Shown here: positions 51,729 through 60,076 of the stretch, one piece after another
How positions within the stretch are numbered: position 1 is the stretch's first letter
How the letters are laid out: the number at the start of each line of letters is the position of its first letter
NCBI GenBank assembly: GCA_019359615.1
Contig: JAHHHA010000002.1
Span: 1-64,000, forward strand
Direction of reading: 5' to 3'
DNA: 64,000 nucleotides
From: Cyanosarcina radialis HA8281-LM2
GTDB taxonomy: Bacteria > Cyanobacteriota > Cyanobacteriia > Cyanobacteriales > CCAP-1448
Notes under the pieces: model-generated
Told to the model about the DNA's origin: nothing
Database searches by the model: none
The model's input: the letters and a program-made list of their open reading frames with translations, nothing else
Translations under genes and position numbers: made by a program

Positions 51729-52008
51729 GAATAGCCTCCTGCAATACAGGTTGGCGGAGATGTTGCCTGAGTGCCGCTCTCGTTCCCAAGTCCACCTGGC
51801 ATCCTAGTATTTCTTCTAGATAATGTTGCACCCGGAATAGATCGAATAATGTCGCTTCGATCGCAAATTCTACCAACAAGTCAACATCACTATCGGGATG
51901 CGCTTCATCTCTAGCAACAGAGCCAAACAGATCGAGCGACTTCACTCCCAATGCTTGCAATGGTTCTCGATGGATTTCTAAAATGCCTAAAACCTCTGCT
52001 CGCTTCAT
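51718..52008 (-). CDS. MntA-family nucleotidyltransferase antitoxin
   Basis: A 96-residue minimal nucleotidyltransferase with the catalytic motif GS-x10-DxD seen as GSVARDEAHPDSDVD, followed by LLVEF. It would AMPylate the HepT toxin encoded just downstream. Strand order (MntA then HepT) and 11-base overlap are typical. The module lies between aroC and an aroC 3' remnant. Confidence 0.92.
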   Translation of the reverse strand: MKRAEVLGILEIHREPLQALGVKSLDLFGSVARDEAHPDSDVDLLVEFAIEATLFDLFRVQHYLEEILGCQVDLGTRAALRQHLRQPVLQEAIRAF

Positions 52009-52034
52009 TGTTATTTTTTAGGAGCGTCCATTTT

Positions 52035-52088
52035 CTGTGCGATCGCCTGCTGCAACATCAAGCTCAATGCAGTATATTAACACTTTAA
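52035..52088 (+). pseudogene. 18-codon remnant of the aroC 3' end
   Basis: Read in frame this gives [17 protein letters not shown]-stop, against [17 protein letters not shown]-stop at the end of aroC. Over the first 12 codons every base change is synonymous, and the two tails end at the same position. The remnant lies on the far side of the MntA-HepT module, so it marks the old aroC terminus or the partner of a site-specific insertion. Confidence 0.75.
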
Positions 52089-52103
52089 GATGGCAATAGA
52101 AAT

Positions 52104-52757
52104 TTAGGAGGCAAAATCCTTTAAAAACCGCTCAAACTCTCGCAAAGCAACGCTCGACCCTACCTGCCAACCTCGATCGACGTATTGCGGTATCAAGGTT
52201 TTCAGATCGAATTGGGTAAAATGATAACTGGTTTTGCGTTCTTGATATCCTTGTTCCTGAAATTGATAAATTAGTAAATTACTTCGGCGATAAATCCACA
52301 GTTCTAAAGGAGCAATTGCCTGATAATCTTCGGGTTTAGTAGTAGAAGTTAGATCGATCTCGATCGCTAGATCGGGTGCGGGATCGGTTTCCAAGTCTAT
52401 ACGTTTCTTGCCCAAGATGCGAGCGCGATTTTGGATATAGAAACAGTAATCTGGTTCTGCTCCCTGTTGGCTAGCACGTTTGAGAGTAATGGGCGTAAAA
52501 GCCTCCCAGTCTCGCTCTTGATGTTTGAGCAAAGCCTTAACTAAATCTGCCAAAATATCGGAGTTTTTACCATGTTCTGGCAGCGGTGACATAATTTTAA
52601 TTTCTTGGGTAGAACTGCTGTATCGGATCTTCAATCCCGCTTTATCTTGCCTGCGGGCGAGCAAACTTTCGTAATCGTCCCAAGTTCTAAACCTGAGAAT
52701 TAGCTCATCTCCTGGAGCCAGATCGATCGTGTTTTCAGTAATGTTAGGTAACGTCAT
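52104..52757 (-). CDS. Uma2-family (DUF820) putative restriction-like endonuclease
   Basis: A 217-residue protein with the DUF820 core: IRYSSSTQEIKIMSPLPEHG, QQGAEPDYCFYIQN, DPAPDLAIEIDLTSTTKPEDYQAIAPLELWIYRRS. The PD-(D/E)xK-like residues (Asp in PDYCFY, Asp and Glu in DLAIEID) are present. The family is very abundant in cyanobacteria, usually in many copies, and its function is not settled; it is thought to be nuclease-like. It lies downstream of no clear partner. Confidence 0.88.
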   Translation of the reverse strand: MTLPNITENTIDLAPGDELILRFRTWDDYESLLARRQDKAGLKIRYSSSTQEIKIMSPLPEHGKNSDILADLVKALLKHQERDWEAFTPITLKRASQQGAEPDYCFYIQNRARILGKKRIDLETDPAPDLAIEIDLTSTTKPEDYQAIAPLELWIYRRSNLLIYQFQEQGYQERKTSYHFTQFDLKTLIPQYVDRGWQVGSSVALREFERFLKDFAS

Positions 52758-52893
52758 TTGGCTGAAAATCCCATATGTAAAACGAAGTATTGCATTCGGG
52801 TAGCATTCGAGTAGGGTGCGTTAGACGGGGATAAACTTTGCTCTAACTTCAATTTAACAATCCGTCGCAGGAGCACCATTTTAGAGTTATCAT

Positions 52894-52933
52894 GGTTGGG
52901 TTTGTTGGGTTTCCTGCCGTCAACCCAACCTAC
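52894..52933. repeat. GTTGGGTTTC repeat
   Basis: An inverted GGTTGGGTTTG...CAACCCAACC repeat. A related copy lies at 21030-21062; in both places a second shared motif (AAAATGGTGC(TC)CTGCGACGGAT) lies within 60 bp, so the two form a larger dispersed composite. Confidence 0.6.
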
Positions 52934-53029
52934 GGCGTGACACGCTCCTTTGTCATTTTAGTTTAGGTGAAAATGTGTATCCCACAGATAGCGGTGCTTT
53001 TAGTTGTCATTCTCATTAACAGAAAACAA

Positions 53030-53479
53030 TTAATATTGAATTCCTTCGGGAATCTCATTTGAAGAAATCCATTCTATTTCAGTAGTTCGTTCGCCCGTAT
53101 TGCAAAAGTAGTTAATCGCGAGCCATGCTTTTTCCGAAGCAATGAATAAGCCAGTAGAAGCATATAATTCGTAGCTAAATTCAGCTACTTCCTCTCCAAG
53201 AGAAGACATACTTTTCAATGATATCCATTCAATACTTGTGCTTTCAGAGATTCTACAATATCTAAGATGAACGCCGTATTCAGGATTGGGTGCAACCATA
53301 AGCTCAACAGATATTTTAGGACTAAAGCTATATGTTAAGATTACTTCACCGTTACCTAGATTCCAGTAATCATCATATAAATTAAATATTTTATCTTTGA
53401 GTTCCTCAAAATCAACCGAACTTGGGTTATGTATAACTTCTCCATCTGTCGTTAAAATCCTTACAGTATTCTCAGTCAT
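53030..53479 (-). CDS. acidic protein of unknown function
   Basis: A 149-residue acidic protein, alternating strands and helices (EELKDKIFNLYDDYWNLGNGEVILTYSFSPKISVELMVAPNPEYGVHLRYCRI; SEKAWLAINYFCNTGERTTEIEWISSNEIP). Its base composition is AT-richer than the neighbours and almost lacks HIP1 sites, which suggests recent transfer. In size and charge it resembles immunity proteins of polymorphic toxin loci, but I see no toxin next to it. No family is claimed. Confidence 0.65.
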   Translation of the reverse strand: MTENTVRILTTDGEVIHNPSSVDFEELKDKIFNLYDDYWNLGNGEVILTYSFSPKISVELMVAPNPEYGVHLRYCRISESTSIEWISLKSMSSLGEEVAEFSYELYASTGLFIASEKAWLAINYFCNTGERTTEIEWISSNEIPEGIQY

Positions 53480-53501
53480 CTCTATTTCCTATTTACGAAT
53501 T

Positions 53502-54212
53502 GTGTTGAAAAATCTCGATCGAAACCTCTGGGTTGCCGAACAACCGTTAAAGTTTTGGGGAGTTGAAGTCGGTACTAGGATGACCCTAATTCGGCTGACA
53601 AATGGCGAATTAGTTGCTATCTCTCCGATCGACTGCGATCGCCAAACAATTAAACAAATTAACGAGCTTGGCAATATTACGGTAATTATCGCCCCCAATC
53701 TTTACCATCACCTGTTCGTAGCTGAATTTAAAGCCATTTATCCCGATGCCCAAATTTGGGCGGCTCCAGGTTTAGAATTGAAAAGACCAGATCTGCCAAT
53801 TGCCAAAACTTTGACTGATGGTAGCATTGGGATAAGTGATGAGATCGAACACTTATTTTTTGAGGGATTCAATTTTTTCGATCTGCCCAAAATATCGAGC
53901 TTAAATGAAGTGATATTTTTCCATCGACCCAGCCAGACTTTAATATTGACAGATATCGCTTATCACTTCGATCGCAGTTTCCCTTGGATAACTCAGCTAT
54001 CATTTCGCATCCTCGGCGGTTATGAAAAACTACAACCTTCCTTATTAGAAAAATTAGCGACTAGAGAGCGCGATCGGGTAAAAAACTCGATCGAACGAGT
54101 GCTTGCCTGGGATTTTCAAAGAGTTATTATGGCTCATGGCAGCATAGTCGATCGTGATGCCAAAAGCAAACTGAAAGCTGGGTATGAAGCATTTTTATCG
54201 ACTAGTTTATAG
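53502..54212 (+). CDS. DUF4336 family protein (metallo-beta-lactamase-like)
   Basis: About 236 residues from the GTG at 53502 (the TTG next to it is also possible); the open frame upstream overlaps the divergent gene and is not family-like. LDRNLWVAEQPLKFWGVEVGTRMTLIRLTNGELVAISPI, IIAPNLYHHLFVAEFKAIYPDAQIWAAPGL and RVIMAHGSIV are the DUF4336 landmarks. The fold is a lactamase-like alpha/beta sandwich with reduced metal motifs. Function unknown. The start lies 22 bp from the divergent gene, so both promoters must overlap the genes. Confidence 0.82.
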   Translation: MLKNLDRNLWVAEQPLKFWGVEVGTRMTLIRLTNGELVAISPIDCDRQTIKQINELGNITVIIAPNLYHHLFVAEFKAIYPDAQIWAAPGLELKRPDLPIAKTLTDGSIGISDEIEHLFFEGFNFFDLPKISSLNEVIFFHRPSQTLILTDIAYHFDRSFPWITQLSFRILGGYEKLQPSLLEKLATRERDRVKNSIERVLAWDFQRVIMAHGSIVDRDAKSKLKAGYEAFLSTSL

Positions 54213-54274
54213 TGGAAAATCTGTTCTTCGATCGGCCATAAAAAGATATGGCAATTCTCAATTAAGTGAAATAT

Positions 54275-54313
54275 ATTCTTGTAGGGTAGGCATCCTGCCT
54301 GCCCCACAAGAAT
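54275..54313. repeat. R2-type core hairpin
   Basis: A 39-bp inverted repeat ATTCTTGTAGGG...CCCCACAAGAAT around GGCATCCTGCC. A relative lies at 60868-60898. It sits between the DUF4336 gene and the next gene. Confidence 0.65.
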
Positions 54314-54383
54314 AGACTGCTTGCAGAAGTCAGGGAAAGGGTAAAAAATAATTTCCCCTTTCCCATCTTAGATTCTCCCCCCG

Positions 54384-55745
54384 ATGCGCAGGAAAAAAGC
54401 CAGTAAACCGCAAGTTCGTCTCATCGTGCCGCCTGCTGTAGGTGGCAAATGGATGGCTTCTGCTTACGCGATCGCAGCTTTAATTCTGGCTGCTGTAGTG
54501 GTAGCAGGTAGCAGTTGGCTGGCAATTTCGGCAATTCTCAATATCAAACCTTTGGCTTTCCCCAATCCCTTTGTTTCCACCTCAACTCAAACTTCTACTG
54601 GAATTGCGGGTTTTCAGACTGTAGGTGAAATTGAAGCTGAAATCAAACAACAGGGACAAATTCCTGGAACGCCCATTCCTCTAGAAAACAATAAAACGCC
54701 AGCAACGCTGTTAGTTCCAGTTTTAGCAACGATATCTCCTTGCCAGCAACAATGCCAGCAAATTGTCGAATTGAGGGTTTACCAGCCGACGGCTGAGGCA
54801 ACTTATTACGAACTGGTCAATCAAATCGCGATCGAAGGTCTAGAAGAAATATTTGTAGTGAATTCCCTACCGACGGGGACATCTGGCTATAAAGGCTCAG
54901 ATCGCCTTTTACCTTTAACCCAAATAACTCCTTTTGCCACCAAAGCACCTGGCACATGGTTAAATCTGACTGGCAAAAGCGATTTTGCTGATACTTCAGT
55001 TCTCTACGGGCAAGTAGTCCGCTACGATCCTCAGAGCAGTTATCTCAGCGTCAAGCTATCTTGGGCTAGTCCAGCAGGACAAGCTGCTTACTGGCAAGAA
55101 GTAGCTGGAGATAGCAACCCGGAGTTAGTAGTCAATCAAACTGTAGGTATCGAACCGCGATTTCAAATTTATCAACTCAAATCGAGGAAGTTTGCCGCCG
55201 ATCCGCTCGAATTGAAAGTAATTTCCCTCAATCCGCCTGCCCTCAAAAATACAGATTATCAGAAAGCTTTAACACTAGCAGATAAGGGCTTGTGGACTAC
55301 GGCCTGGGAAATGCTATCGGCTTTAAAGCTAGAGTCGTTGCCTGCCTCTGCGCGATCGCAAATCGGCATCATTAAGTTACACGCCGAATTCGCTCGATCG
55401 CAGTTAAAGCAAACTTGGGCTAGTCCCAGTCAGGCGGTGCTAGTCAATCTGATGAACGGTCGCTGGCAAGAAGCACTCAAAATATTCGAGTCTTCTGAGT
55501 TCGATCGCCGCGAAATTGCTATGACCCTCAAAAATGACTCCGATCGCCTCTGGCAGCGCGTAGAAGCGGCGCTGGAGGTCAAACCCGATCCCGATGCCCA
55601 AGCCTGGGGAGCCATGCTGATCGCCATTAGCGATGGCAAGCAAGATGCCCTCGATTGGTTGAACGAACAGCCGAATAATACTCCAGCTTTTACCACCCGT
55701 ACTAAGACACTGCTGGAGCTACTCGAACGGGCGAGCGATCTGTGA
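54384..55745 (+). CDS. membrane-anchored protein of unknown function
   Basis: A 453-residue protein with a basic N-terminus (RRKKASKPQVR), one TM helix (about 24-50) and a large extracytoplasmic part. The body has a beta-rich middle (QQCQQIVELRVYQPTAEATYYELVNQI with two close Cys) and a helical, TPR-like C-terminal region (ALTLADKGLWTTAWEMLSALKLESLPASARSQIGIIKLHAEFA). It is a conserved cyanobacterial type but I know no role. The gene starts directly after the repeat-bearing leader. Confidence 0.7.
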   Translation: MRRKKASKPQVRLIVPPAVGGKWMASAYAIAALILAAVVVAGSSWLAISAILNIKPLAFPNPFVSTSTQTSTGIAGFQTVGEIEAEIKQQGQIPGTPIPLENNKTPATLLVPVLATISPCQQQCQQIVELRVYQPTAEATYYELVNQIAIEGLEEIFVVNSLPTGTSGYKGSDRLLPLTQITPFATKAPGTWLNLTGKSDFADTSVLYGQVVRYDPQSSYLSVKLSWASPAGQAAYWQEVAGDSNPELVVNQTVGIEPRFQIYQLKSRKFAADPLELKVISLNPPALKNTDYQKALTLADKGLWTTAWEMLSALKLESLPASARSQIGIIKLHAEFARSQLKQTWASPSQAVLVNLMNGRWQEALKIFESSEFDRREIAMTLKNDSDRLWQRVEAALEVKPDPDAQAWGAMLIAISDGKQDALDWLNEQPNNTPAFTTRTKTLLELLERASDL

Positions 55746-55817
55746 ATGCCAATTAGCAATTCGCAGTTAACCTCTGGCGAATTGCTAATTACCTATGAGT
55801 CAGGAGAGGGTTTATCC

Positions 55818-56084
55818 CTAACGCTCCTCTATTTTCTTAACTGCTTCAATTTCTTTATCGGTTATTTCCAACTTTTGCTGTTGCAAGGTTTGCAAGTGCT
55901 GCAACAGAGATTCGACCTCGGCCTGCAAATGCAGGAACTTCTCTTGCTGGTCGGCTTGATAGACAGATTTCGTCAACTGCATAGTCCGTTGGTTGTCGAT
56001 CGCTGCGTTAGATTCATCTGCCAAAGACGGCAAACTACCAACAGAGGTTTCAGGACGAGTCAGAATCAAAGATCGAGTGGACAT
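55818..56084 (-). CDS. small coiled-coil protein of unknown function
   Basis: An 88-residue protein whose C-terminal 45 residues (QQEKFLHLQAEVESLLQHLQTLQQQKLEITDKEIEAVKKIEER) show a heptad pattern. The N-terminal part is Ser/Thr-rich. No family is recognised. It is separate from the ExbD gene upstream by 176 bp. Confidence 0.55.
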   Translation of the reverse strand: MSTRSLILTRPETSVGSLPSLADESNAAIDNQRTMQLTKSVYQADQQEKFLHLQAEVESLLQHLQTLQQQKLEITDKEIEAVKKIEER

Positions 56085-56260
56085 TGGTCGTTAACTAGTT
56101 ATTATTACTTACTCACACCATCTAGACCATTGTATCGTTAAGTTACATTTCTGCTGTATATGATGTGCCAATTTTTTAACTGTCACCCATAAGGAAGTGT
56201 GGAGTGTTGAGTGTTGAGTTAATAATTTTCTCCCGCTCTCCCACTCTCCCCCTCTCTCCT

Positions 56261-56932
56261 CTACCCCTTCCCCCTCTTCCCTTGAACCGGGGGCTTGGGT
56301 GCTGGACGCTTTGGCAGATTTGGCACTTGGGGAACAGGCCTGTAAGTAGGATTGCCTTGAGGGGCTGCCTTGGGATTTGCTGGCAACTGCTGGGATTGCC
56401 CAGAGTTGGGTAAGGGTTTGCTACCTCGATAAGGTTTGGGCGCAGGAGTGCTTAAATTTGGGGTAGAAGGCTCGACAGCGCCCTCACCATCGCCAGTATT
56501 AGGAATAGTTGCTAAGGCAACGCGACTGCCACCGAGGGCACGCAATCGATCGAGCAGTCGCATGACATCGTTATAGATTACCGTTCTCGGCGCGTACACG
56601 ACCATCAATCCGCTAGGATTATTCGTCCTGTAGTTTTTTAAAACTGCCTCGAATCGCTGTTTTTTGTCAGTTGGCTTCACTAGCTCTTCTAGCGAACCCA
56701 TGACTGTGCGATCGATGTAGACTTGATTGAATTCATCCAGACTGACTACCAACATATTTCGCATTTGCGGTTCGCCAGTCCCAGCTGGAGGTAAATCGAC
56801 ATTAATAGATTGCTGGCGAGCTAGTTGCAAAGAGGCTAAGAGGAAAAAGGTCAGAATGCAAAAGACGACATCAATCAAAGGAATGATTTCAATTCTGGCT
56901 TCTTCTTTGGCAGGATCGAGGTTAATCTTCAT
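56261..56932 (-). CDS. exbD: ExbD/TolR-type biopolymer transport protein with Pro-rich tail
   Basis: A 223-residue protein with the ExbD N-terminus: [21 protein letters not shown] is the TM helix with the proton-path Asp. The periplasmic domain ([24 protein letters not shown]...[27 protein letters not shown]) is normal. The last 75 residues are Pro/Gln/Lys-rich and add to the usual 130-150 length; they might bind the wall or a partner. It overlaps the upstream exbB by 11 bases. No TonB gene is near. Confidence 0.9.
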   Translation of the reverse strand: MKINLDPAKEEARIEIIPLIDVVFCILTFFLLASLQLARQQSINVDLPPAGTGEPQMRNMLVVSLDEFNQVYIDRTVMGSLEELVKPTDKKQRFEAVLKNYRTNNPSGLMVVYAPRTVIYNDVMRLLDRLRALGGSRVALATIPNTGDGEGAVEPSTPNLSTPAPKPYRGSKPLPNSGQSQQLPANPKAAPQGNPTYRPVPQVPNLPKRPAPKPPVQGKRGKG

Positions 56933-57632
56933 ACCGTCTGCGAGATTTGACAGTTAAATCGGAAGGTTCGGCATCAATTTTTTGGATGTCCTGACTGCTG
57001 GGATTAACTTGCGCCCAGTATTGCAGATAAAGCAACTCTAACTCGTTGCCGATCTGCCGAAAAACCTTTGCTTGGTTGAATAACAGCGCTTGAAATATGC
57101 GATAGAAGGCTAAAGATGTAATCGCTACTATTAACCCAGTAGCAGTGGATATCAAAGCGTTACTAATCCCGAAAACGGGCTCGTCAGTTGAAGTAGTGCC
57201 GATATCTCCTAAATCGATGCCGTCGAGAGACTTAATTAAGCCTAAAACCGTACCTAGTAAGCCTAACAATGGTGCCAGGGCAATTACTGCTTCTAAAATC
57301 TTGTCGCCCCGACGCATGGAAGTTAATTCTTCCTCGGCAGCAGCTTCTAAAGCAAGGCGAAACACTTCCGGGGCGAGATTTACCCGCCTTAAAGGAGCGT
57401 GGAGAAAGCGGCCTATCGGCTGCTTTCTAGCCTGAAGCGCTAACTCGCTAGCCACTTCCCAATTGTAACGACCCGCCGCCGTGAGAATCCGGTTGATGAC
57501 TTTCTTTTCCTTAATCAAGATTCTCGTCCAAAACCAGAGCCGCTCAAAGATGGTCGCCACTGACAACAGCGATAAAGCTAGCAGCGGCCACATCGCCGGA
57601 CCACCTTTTTCAAACAGTTCTGCTACAGTCAC
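56922..57632 (-). CDS. exbB: ExbB/TolQ-type proton channel protein
   Basis: A 236-residue MotA/TolQ/ExbB protein with three TM helices: [22 protein letters not shown], then [24 protein letters not shown] and [20 protein letters not shown], the last two carrying the conserved channel residues ([16 protein letters not shown]). With ExbD it forms a proton-driven motor in the inner membrane. A C-terminal cytoplasmic segment follows. It is read first, with exbD overlapping by 11 bases. Confidence 0.93.
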   Translation of the reverse strand: MTVAELFEKGGPAMWPLLALSLLSVATIFERLWFWTRILIKEKKVINRILTAAGRYNWEVASELALQARKQPIGRFLHAPLRRVNLAPEVFRLALEAAAEEELTSMRRGDKILEAVIALAPLLGLLGTVLGLIKSLDGIDLGDIGTTSTDEPVFGISNALISTATGLIVAITSLAFYRIFQALLFNQAKVFRQIGNELELLYLQYWAQVNPSSQDIQKIDAEPSDLTVKSRRRYED

Positions 57633-57972
57633 GATTATTCCTTCCTTTCAGACTATTTACTACCTCTAAGGGTGGGTAAAAAGCTACGTTGATTAAGTAT
57701 AAACTAACGATCGATCGGTTCTGGCATCAGCAGTTCAAGAAGTTCAGGAGTTTAGGAGTTTAGAAGTTCAGGAATTTAAGAGTTCGGAGGAAAGGAATTA
57801 ATAAATTCTCCCCTCTCCCCTCCCCGTGTCTCCCCTCTCTTGTTCTCGCCCTCTCTTGTTCTCGCCCTCTTCCCCCAACCGTACACTTAACTCTACTATT
57901 TCTGGAGTAGTATCCTCACTTTTAGGGAACGGCGATTTTTGTCAATATTAAAAGTAACTGGAGGAACAACAA
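57633..57972. other. 340-bp intergenic region with tandem repeats
   Basis: Bases about 57733-57790 are a degenerate heptamer series (AGTTCAGG, AGTTTAGG), and 57805-57870 hold CTCTCTTGTTCTCGCC repeats in a pyrimidine tract. The same AGTTTAGG series is seen near 25380-25430. The leader GGAGGAACAACAA before 57973 has a good ribosome site. Confidence 0.55.
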
Positions 57973-58290
57973 ATGAAAAATTTCTCAATCCAATCAATCT
58001 ATAACTGGTATCGCAATACACTTCGCCATCCTAAGTATCGCTGGTGGTTGATTCTGGGTTCTTTAGCTTATTTGTTCAGTCCGTTAGATATTTCTCCTGA
58101 CTTCATTCCCTTCATTGGATGGATTGATGATGGCGTAATTCTCACCCTGCTAGTATCTGAAGTTTCTCAGTTATTGGCTCAACGTCTCAAGTCCCAAAAT
58201 CAGGAAGCAGCCAGTAACGATGCTACAGCGGGCGAAGGTGCCACAGTTAATGCCGAACCGATCGATGTCAAAGCTGTTTCCATGAATTAG
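57973..58290 (+). CDS. YkvA-family DUF1232 protein
   Basis: A 105-residue protein with the DUF1232 motif: WWLILGSLAYLFSPLDISPDFIPFIGWIDDGVILTLLVSEVSQLL. YkvA proteins are small, membrane-associated and of unknown role; the block SPxDxxPDxIPxxGxxDD is complete. A clear GGAGGA ribosome site precedes the ATG, and a terminator follows. The tail is polar. Confidence 0.9.
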   Translation: MKNFSIQSIYNWYRNTLRHPKYRWWLILGSLAYLFSPLDISPDFIPFIGWIDDGVILTLLVSEVSQLLAQRLKSQNQEAASNDATAGEGATVNAEPIDVKAVSMN

Positions 58291-58318
58291 TTACTGACAT
58301 CAGGCAACGTAAACATAT

Positions 58319-58356
58319 AAGTGCTGAGGAAAAAATTATTTTTTCCAGCACTTTTT
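58319..58356 (+). terminator. intrinsic terminator after DUF1232 gene
   Basis: Stem AGTGCTG...CAGCACT extended by GGAAAAAA/TTTTTTCC, followed by TTTTT. It lies 28 bases after the stop and may also stop transcription coming from the other side. Confidence 0.75.
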
Positions 58357-58368
58357 GTACTTAATTGG

Positions 58369-59301
58369 TTAACTATTTAAAAAATCCCAACCGCTGCCCC
58401 TATAGCTGTATTGATAGATTTCTGGATGGAAGATCTCAGCTAGAATTTCTACTGAATCTGCCAATCGTGGTCCTGGACGATTGAAATACCAATTACCATC
58501 GGTGATGTAAACTCTTTGATTTTGAACGGCGGCTAATTTTTGCCACTGAGGATGCTTGGTTAATAGCATAGCTTCAGCGCGAGTTCGTTGGAGATCGAAA
58601 CCGCAAGGCATAAAGATAATTACTTCTGGATTAGCTTTCAGCAAAAATTCCCATTTTATTAATGGCGAGGCCGTACCCGAAAACTCTCCTATAGGCTCAC
58701 CACCAGCAATTTTTACCATTTCTGGTATCCAATTTCCTGCCAGCATCAGCGGCTCGATCCATTCGATACAGGCAACGCTAGGACGAGCGCTTGCTGGAAT
58801 TGCTTGAGTCTTTTGCTGACAATGTTGGACTCGCGCCTGCAACTTTTCAATTAAGCTTAAAGATTCGACCCCCAGAATTTTAGCTACTCTGTCGATATCA
58901 TTCCAAACATCATTTAAAGTTTGGGGTTGTAAAGAAATTATTTGAGGGTGGCTGTTAATTAGTTGACCTATAGCTCGTTCGACATCTGCCAGACTGACCG
59001 CACAGACCGCACATTGGTCTTGAGTAATAATATGAGTGGGCTGCAAGCGTTCTAAAATATCAATTTTAAGATCGTAAATACTCGATGCCGATATTAACAA
59101 ATCCGTGACATCGCGATGAATTTCTGCGCTCGATCGCTCTGAGTTTAACCTCGCTTGAGTGCAAACCTGTCGGTTTTGGATTTCTGGCGGATAGTCGCAT
59201 TCATGGGATCGGCCCACTAATACTGCCGTTAATCCCAAAGCTGCAACTATCTCGGTAGCGCTGGGGATGAGAGAGACTATTCTCAGACCGAAATTGCTCA
59301 T
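58369..59301 (-). CDS. BtuF-like cobalamin/iron-complex binding protein without signal peptide
   Basis: A 310-residue class III substrate-binding fold: RIVSLIPSATEIVAALGLTAVLVGRSHECDYP, HIITQDQCAVCAVS, ACIEWIEPLMLAGNWIPEMVKIAGGE, WQKLAAVQNQRVYITDG. The long bridging helix is in the middle (LNDVWNDIDRVAKILGVESLSLIEKLQARVQ). No signal peptide is present, as in many cyanobacterial members, so transport with a BtuCD is doubtful. The CxxC in QDQCAVCA is unusual for BtuF and might bind a metal or heme. It lies beside no transporter. Confidence 0.82.
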   Translation of the reverse strand: MSNFGLRIVSLIPSATEIVAALGLTAVLVGRSHECDYPPEIQNRQVCTQARLNSERSSAEIHRDVTDLLISASSIYDLKIDILERLQPTHIITQDQCAVCAVSLADVERAIGQLINSHPQIISLQPQTLNDVWNDIDRVAKILGVESLSLIEKLQARVQHCQQKTQAIPASARPSVACIEWIEPLMLAGNWIPEMVKIAGGEPIGEFSGTASPLIKWEFLLKANPEVIIFMPCGFDLQRTRAEAMLLTKHPQWQKLAAVQNQRVYITDGNWYFNRPGPRLADSVEILAEIFHPEIYQYSYRGSGWDFLNS

Positions 59302-59407
59302 TTTATCTCAACAAATTAATAAAACAGGGATGATTTTAGGATCGATCGAATTATAATTAAACCGTTTTAATTTTCTGACTACCGCAAACTCAACAGATGG
59401 TATTAAT

Positions 59408-59926
59408 ATGAAATCTGATTCTTCATCGCTCGATCGGTTGGTTGGGTATATCGTCACTCTAACAGTTCCGTTGGCGATCGTGGCTGAAGCTAACCCAGTT
59501 TTGGCACAGCCGTCCTTGACAAAAACTCCCCGCTGGCAAATGGCTCAATCCTCCCCCGCGATAGTTGGTAGTTGGCGACTGGCGAATATGACCGAGGGAG
59601 ACAGCCCCATGCCAATGGTTCCACCTCGAACGACCGAACTAACAGCAGAGTTTTCGAGCGAGCGCATTTCTGGTTCTGGGGGATGCAATCGCTTTTTTGG
59701 CAGTTACCAAACGACCGCAGATACATTGAGCATTGGCGCTCTAGGATCGACCCGCAAGGCTTGCCCAGAGCCGATTATGGACCAAGAAACCAAATATCTG
59801 TCGGCTTTGCAAGGCGCACAGCGGTATGAGGTCGATGCGCAAGGACAGTTGCAGATTTTTTACAAAACAGAACAAGGATCGGGCGTTTTACGCTTTACTT
59901 CTCAAAATGTTAGAGGGTTGTGGTGA
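59408..59926 (+). CDS. secreted META domain protein (HslJ-like)
   Basis: A 172-residue protein with a signal peptide (YIVTLTVPLAIVAEANPVLAQP) and one META domain: IVGSWRLANM, ELTAEFSSERISGSGGCNRFFGSYQTTADTLSIGALGSTRKACPEPIMDQETKYLSAL. The GGCN and RKAC motif is the family signature. META proteins are associated with novobiocin/heat stress (HslJ) or secretion; no direct biochemical role is known. It is a single gene. Confidence 0.92.
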   Translation: MKSDSSSLDRLVGYIVTLTVPLAIVAEANPVLAQPSLTKTPRWQMAQSSPAIVGSWRLANMTEGDSPMPMVPPRTTELTAEFSSERISGSGGCNRFFGSYQTTADTLSIGALGSTRKACPEPIMDQETKYLSALQGAQRYEVDAQGQLQIFYKTEQGSGVLRFTSQNVRGLW

Positions 59927-59930
59927 TATG

Positions 59931-60056
59931 GAGTAGGGGGACAGCCCAGAAAGCTATCCCACAGAGTAGGGGGACAGCCCAGAGGGCTATCCCACAAGAC
60001 GGCGGGCTTTCCTGCCCGCCCCACAATTACCGAATTTAATTTTCAACCTTCATTAA
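59931..60056. repeat. R2-type element with doubled core, copy d
   Basis: Two tandem R2 cores (GAGTAGGGGGACAGCCCAG... repeated), then GCGGGCTTTCCTGCCCGC hairpin and the R2 end CACAATTACCGAATTTAATT...CCTTCATTAA. It fills the gap between the META gene and the membrane protein gene. Confidence 0.7.
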
Positions 60057-60076
60057 TTGCGCCTCTACTAATTATG

